A stretch of 9,177 bases of DNA from Bacillota bacterium (GTDB lineage Bacteria > Bacillota > UBA4882 > UBA10575): NCBI GenBank assembly GCA_012512605.1, contig JAAZDX010000264.1:1-9177 (forward strand), read 5' to 3'. The position numbers and the translations under genes were made by a program. Of this stretch, positions 5,867-9,177 are shown one piece after another; position 1 is the first letter of the stretch, and every line of letters starts with the position of its first letter. A model generated the notes under the pieces. It was not told the origin of the DNA. It did not search any database and saw only the letters and a list, made by a program, of their open reading frames with translations.

Positions 5867-7006
5867 ATGGATAAAAAAAGATCTTTCCATTCCATCTGTC
5901 GTTGGACATTTAATCCGGGAAAAGGGGGATTTGTCCCCGCAAATATCCGCCCGCAATGGGACGGGCAAAATTTAACCACCGCTGATGTGGTAACCCTCAT
6001 TAAAAAGCGGATCGCGCCGCGCCTGCCGGAATGGGTTACCCTTGGTTTTGAACTCCATTACGATACGGAGATCAACGAAAATAATGTGGCCGAAGTCTCC
6101 GACGCGATGATTGATGCCGGAATTTACCTCGCCATGATCACCCCGGGTGCGCATAGCCATTTTGGCTACGGCGGAATTGCCTCCCTTGATCCCGAGGAAC
6201 GGCGGCAAGCAGAAGAGCTCGGTACCCGCACCGTGGATCTGGCCTATGGTCCCTTGAAGAAAAACTGGCACTCTGATCCGGGATTGGCCCCGTCTTTCGT
6301 GCTCTGGAATGGCTCCTACGGCTATGACCTGGCCACCATTGGGGTCAAAAAGATGTACCAAAACCTTAAAGAAAGTGTGGCCGCCCTTTGTAAGTATGAA
6401 GCCAAAAAGGGAGGCGCCCTCTATATCGGAATCGAACCGAAACCCAATGAAGGCCACCCGGCCATGTTATTACCGACGGTCGCTTCCGCCTTGTTGTTCT
6501 TCCGGCGGCTGGAAGAAGAGTTCGGCATTTCCCGGGCGAAGAAAGGGGTCAACAAAGAATTCGGCCATTCCGAAATGATCGGCCTCGACCATGTTTACGA
6601 TACGGTAGAAGAGCTGGATAATAACGCCATGATCCATATGCACTTAAATAGCCAGGGTTATAACGATGGTATTACCTTGGGCGGCCCTGGTCGTTATGAC
6701 ATTGATCATGGCACGAAAATTAATGGCTTCAATATTGCCATTGCCGGCCTTCTACAAGAGGCTGGATATCAACGGTGGTACGGCCATGACATGCTGACCC
6801 GACCCTATGACAATGAAGAACAAGGTCTCGACCGGGTCGTCCGGAGCATCCTAAGTTGGGAAGCCTGTGCCCAGGCGGCCGCCAACCTGGATACGGCAGC
6901 CCTCATGAATGCCTTGGCGAACCGGGCCACCGCCAAAGCGGAAGACCTCATGCGCAACGCCCTGGTCGAAGCGCACACCTTCTTTAACCAATTATACAAG
7001 GGATAA
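5867..7006 (+). CDS. xylA: Xylose isomerase family protein (divergent)
   Basis: This 379-residue protein is a TIM-barrel sugar isomerase that should convert D-xylose to D-xylulose for the kinase just upstream. The ATG at 5867 follows AAAGGAG with a 9-base gap, and that site begins at the xylB stop. Hallmarks: W147 in FVLWNGSYGYD (cf. WGGREGYE), IGIEPKPNEG with E190 and K192 (186-196), LLPTVASAL (201-209), VNKEFGHSEM with E231 and H234 (cf. NPEVGHEQM), the YDID pair D278/D280, and D308 in YGHDM. These resemble the actinobacterial (class I) enzymes more than class II, but from memory. Departures: the metal-ligand Asp of HIDLNG is H259 (IHMHLNSQ), and the N-terminal HDxD catalytic motif is LHYDTE (H64). 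The enzyme may therefore have altered metal use or substrate. The family call is good; xylose as substrate rests largely on context. Confidence 0.78.
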   Translation: MDKKRSFHSICRWTFNPGKGGFVPANIRPQWDGQNLTTADVVTLIKKRIAPRLPEWVTLGFELHYDTEINENNVAEVSDAMIDAGIYLAMITPGAHSHFGYGGIASLDPEERRQAEELGTRTVDLAYGPLKKNWHSDPGLAPSFVLWNGSYGYDLATIGVKKMYQNLKESVAALCKYEAKKGGALYIGIEPKPNEGHPAMLLPTVASALLFFRRLEEEFGISRAKKGVNKEFGHSEMIGLDHVYDTVEELDNNAMIHMHLNSQGYNDGITLGGPGRYDIDHGTKINGFNIAIAGLLQEAGYQRWYGHDMLTRPYDNEEQGLDRVVRSILSWEACAQAAANLDTAALMNALANRATAKAEDLMRNALVEAHTFFNQLYKG

Positions 7007-7023
7007 TTTTAATCGTTCGTTCG

Positions 7024-7087
7024 GCCCGTACCGGGCAAAACGCTATTTAAGCGTTACAAACAATCGGCATTACGCCCATGCTGGGCG
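7024..7087 (+). other. Three consecutive small hairpins in the xylA 3' untranslated region
   Basis: GCCCG-TAC-CGGGC (7024-7036), AACGCT-ATTTA-AGCGTT (7039-7055) and CGCCCA-TGC-TGGGCG (7073-7087) all have perfect stems and lie between the xylA stop and the terminator. Such stems may protect the mRNA 3' end from exonucleases or act as pause sites. The function is inferred. Confidence 0.45.
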
Positions 7088-7092
7088 CAACC

Positions 7093-7138
7093 AAAAAGTC
7101 CTTGGTCGGCCTTTCGGCCACACCAAGGACTTTTTTTA
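7093..7138 (+). terminator. Strong intrinsic terminator of the xylRBA cluster
   Basis: The 14-bp stem AAAAAGTCCTTGGT (7093-7106) / ACCAAGGACTTTTT (7122-7135) carries an inner GGCC-TTTC-GGCC stem-loop and ends in seven T. It reads AAAAAG...CTTTTT, so it could also act on the minus strand for the converging DUF4139 gene. Confidence 0.95.
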
Positions 7139-7305
7139 TCGGATTCTATTGGCTAGATATTTAACTGGTATTAGCCTAAATACTTGACCAAATAATTGGA
7201 TTAAATCTCAGACTGAAATTAGACTAATTTTCATCCCAGTTATTGCTTAGTTTTGAACAATTTTTAACTAATATTGAGTAATTAAAAGTGATATTAGAAG
7301 AAACA
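7139..7305. other. AT-rich convergent spacer with a near-perfect palindrome
   Basis: No gene is seen. AAATTAG-A-CTAATTT (7216-7230) is a perfect 7-bp dyad around one A, extendable to TGAAA/TTTCA with one bulged T (7214-7233). A weak 6-bp hairpin AGAAAC/GTTTCT (7299-7317) overlaps the stop of the minus-strand gene but lacks a T-run. Since the genes on both sides converge here, an operator role is unlikely. Confidence 0.4.
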
Positions 7306-8829
7306 TCAATAGTTTCTGATCGGTAAGTAGGTCTGGTAGGTATAGTTTAACTTCTGCTGACTGCGGGGCCACAACGTAATCTCCCAATTCAGCTCGGAGG
7401 TGGGGTTTGGCCCGGCTTGCAAGACCGCTTTTCGGACCACGGTGCCGCCCTCGCCGACCGAAACCACTTCCCCGGGGACCTCATGGGTAACCTTCAGGGT
7501 GACCTCGGTATCTTTGGTGTTGTCGATCTCAATTTCGCCCCGGATCCGGACAAACGCATATTCCCGATCTTGGAAATCTATTCCACCTTGGACCCGCTCA
7601 AACTCTACTTCACTGGCTTTCACCCGGATCGCCGGTTCCATCATCACCTGGATCTCCCCACTTTGGTTACGGGCGATGTAGGGAAAAGCACCCATCCCCA
7701 GGGGTCGTTCGGCCATCATTAGCATGACGCGCCCTTCGATCCAGGGAAAGGGTGAGTTGTTATAGATCCGGTAAACTTTCCAAACCGGCTCCGCGCTGAT
7801 CTGTCCGGAACTTCCTGACGAACGGAAGAGCCGCACCTGGTAGAGGGGCTCGACCCGCACGCCGCTACGGTAGAGGGGTAGTAAGACGCGTTCCCCCTTT
7901 TTCAGGGTGACTTCGTTACGCCGGTACATATTATACATCACCCGGGAGGCGGATGTCTCCATTTCGATCCCCGAAGCAAAAGCCAGTTTGTCGCTTTGCA
8001 CACCCATCGCCGTTAATTCACTCCTACGCGCTGTAAACCCTTGATCTGTCTCAAACACCACCAAGGGAGATAAACCAAAGGCAAATTGCGGCCCTTTTTC
8101 CGCCAAGTAAACAGTGGTGTTGACCAGATCGTCCACCTCGTTTACGACCACACCCGAAAAGGAGAAGACTCCGCTTTGTTCCGAGGGATCGATGTTAATC
8201 ACGTACTCCGGGCTCCAAGAAAGTCCCGCTTGAAGATAACTGATTCCCACCGGATAAGTTGCGCTGCGGATCCCCGACTCCCGAAAACGGACCCTTAGTT
8301 TACCTTCACAACCAGTCTCTTGGCGCGCAAGGGAAACCGGCTCAAGAAAATGGTAGGCACCAATCCATTCCAGGGAGTAAAGCTGATCCGTACTGTTTCC
8401 TTCGTCGTCGGTCGTGGATACCACTAAATAGTGGGGATCAAGAAAACTTTTTACCACTCCGCTTACTACTTCGTCGTTGACCCTCAGTTCGACCATTTTT
8501 CCCGTGTTCGCCCGGAAAAGTTCGGCTAAACTACAGACCGGTATTTCTTCCGTCCTTTCCTCCCGATAAGCAACAACTTCCTCCAGGACCAGTCCGGAAT
8601 CGGTCGAAAACACTTCCAGGCTCCCGTTCAAAGCCTGGGGAAGAAGGTCAAATACACATTCGCTGTTTTCTAAAGCGATCTCTCCTTTCCGCACCAAAAA
8701 CGCAAAACCGTCCGGAAAGATTACCGCTTCAGTAATCGGCGGCCGGTATCCGGCGCTTATTCCGCCCGCAAACACCAGCAACAAGACCACCATCAGCGCT
8801 GATAAAACCCTTGTTCGTCCTTTTCTCAT
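7306..8829 (-). CDS. Exported DUF4139-like protein
   Basis: This 507-residue protein begins with a typical signal peptide: basic MRKGRTR, a hydrophobic stretch at about 8-22, and small residues GGISAG (22-27), with cleavage plausible after A26. No lipobox Cys and no second membrane span are seen, so it is probably secreted or wall-associated. The mature part is rich in beta strand. It matches the pattern of the DUF4139 family: ISYLQAGLSWSPEYVINI (196-213), followed by VVVNEVDDLVNTTVYLAEKGP, MYRRNEVTLKKGERVLLPLY (301-320) with VEPLYQVRL, and a late NNSPFPWIEGRVMLM...PLGMGAFPYI segment. The family's function is unknown; no catalytic motif is apparent. It starts at ATG with GGGGTG 5 bases away and follows dtd by 95 bases on the same strand. 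The DUF assignment is from memory of its pattern, not a search. Confidence 0.75.
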   Translation of the reverse strand: MRKGRTRVLSALMVVLLLVFAGGISAGYRPPITEAVIFPDGFAFLVRKGEIALENSECVFDLLPQALNGSLEVFSTDSGLVLEEVVAYREERTEEIPVCSLAELFRANTGKMVELRVNDEVVSGVVKSFLDPHYLVVSTTDDEGNSTDQLYSLEWIGAYHFLEPVSLARQETGCEGKLRVRFRESGIRSATYPVGISYLQAGLSWSPEYVINIDPSEQSGVFSFSGVVVNEVDDLVNTTVYLAEKGPQFAFGLSPLVVFETDQGFTARRSELTAMGVQSDKLAFASGIEMETSASRVMYNMYRRNEVTLKKGERVLLPLYRSGVRVEPLYQVRLFRSSGSSGQISAEPVWKVYRIYNNSPFPWIEGRVMLMMAERPLGMGAFPYIARNQSGEIQVMMEPAIRVKASEVEFERVQGGIDFQDREYAFVRIRGEIEIDNTKDTEVTLKVTHEVPGEVVSVGEGGTVVRKAVLQAGPNPTSELNWEITLWPRSQQKLNYTYQTYLPIRNY

Positions 8830-8834
8830 GAGAT

Positions 8835-8840
8835 CACCCC
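8835..8840 (-). promoter_or_regulatory. Ribosome binding site of the DUF4139-like gene
   Basis: GGGGTG on the minus strand lies 5 bases before the ATG at 8827-8829 and supports this start, which also places a clear signal peptide at the N-terminus. Confidence 0.6.
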
Positions 8841-8924
8841 ATTTTCCATTGGTCGCTGCATTTTTTTACTATCTTAAGTAATATTTCCGTCCGCAAACGG
8901 CAAACCCTTCCTAATAAATGACTT

Positions 8925-9177
8925 TTATCCTTGCTTCTGCCAATCGGCCGTGTCGAGCATAATGGTGACCGGTCCATCATTAACCAATTCCACGGCCATC
9001 TCCGCACCAAAACTACCGGTGGCGACCGTCACTCCCTTTGCTCGGAGCGCAGCAATGAATCGCTCATACAAGTCGGCACCCTGCTCCGGCGGTGCCGCCT
9101 CCAGAAAACTCGGCCGCCGTCCCTTCCGGCAGTCGGCATAGAGGGTAAACTGGGAGACGACCAGGATCGCCCCGCCC
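8925..9177 (-). CDS. dtd: D-aminoacyl-tRNA deacylase, C-terminal part (5' end outside the window)
   Basis: Dtd frees tRNA mischarged with D-amino acids (such as D-Tyr) and, in many cases, glycine from tRNA-Ala, a quality-control step in translation. The 83 visible residues are the C-terminal part of a protein normally about 145-150 long. They contain the diagnostic SQFTLYADCRKGRRPSF motif (from residue 8 of the fragment), a helix LYERFIAAL, then VATGSFGAEMAVELVNDGPV, which includes the VNDGPVT motif (65-71) forming the chirality-selecting pocket, and TIMLDT near the end. The stop is TAA at 8925-8927. In many Bacillota dtd follows relA; that side is beyond the window. The gene immediately downstream encodes the exported DUF4139-like protein, and no terminator is obvious between them. 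Confidence 0.95.
   Translation of the reverse strand, partial: GGAILVVSQFTLYADCRKGRRPSFLEAAPPEQGADLYERFIAALRAKGVTVATGSFGAEMAVELVNDGPVTIMLDTADWQKQG

Noticed and set aside
7299..7317. AGAAAC/GTTTCT hairpin as a terminator for the DUF4139-like gene
   Set aside because: The stem is short and AT-rich, overlaps the stop codon and lacks a T-run.

Overview
The window looks like part of a chromosome from a Gram-positive (Bacillota/Clostridia-like) anaerobe or facultative anaerobe of moderate GC. The reasons are strong AGGAGG-type ribosome binding sites, GTG and TTG starts, a MurG of the Bacillus/Clostridium type, a two-subunit iron-sulfur (class I) fumarase, and a xylR-xylB-xylA sugar cluster. The lineage is inferred from gene content only. 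No phage, insertion sequence, CRISPR array or other mobile element was seen.

Layout from left to right. The 3' end of a murG gene (plus strand, cut by the window edge) is followed by a small unrecognised plus-strand gene (GTG start at 653) with a Cys-rich tail and a clear intrinsic terminator. Facing it on the minus strand is a unit read leftward: a consensus sigma-A-type promoter, tRNA-Leu(GAG), a terminator hairpin, then the alpha and beta subunits of a class I fumarase (or tartrate dehydratase-like hydro-lyase). The beta subunit starts at TTG and its ribosome binding site overlaps the alpha stop codon. A 311-base AT-rich gap with nested inverted repeats separates this unit from a plus-strand xylose cluster: a ROK-family XylR-like repressor, a xylulokinase of the type seen in Bacteroides, and a divergent xylose isomerase-family protein. 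That cluster ends in three small hairpins and a strong terminator. On the right, on the minus strand, lie an exported DUF4139-like protein and, upstream of it, the 3' part of dtd (D-aminoacyl-tRNA deacylase), cut by the window edge.

How the genes fit together. The xylR-xylB-xylA block should convert D-xylose to D-xylulose (isomerase) and then to xylulose 5-phosphate (kinase) for the pentose phosphate pathway, with the ROK protein sensing sugar. No xylose transporter is in view. The fumarase would interconvert fumarate and malate. The point most worth following is the isomerase: it keeps several hallmark residues of xylose isomerase, but one metal-ligand aspartate appears to be histidine and the N-terminal catalytic region does not match the usual pattern. 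No clearly new multi-gene system was found.
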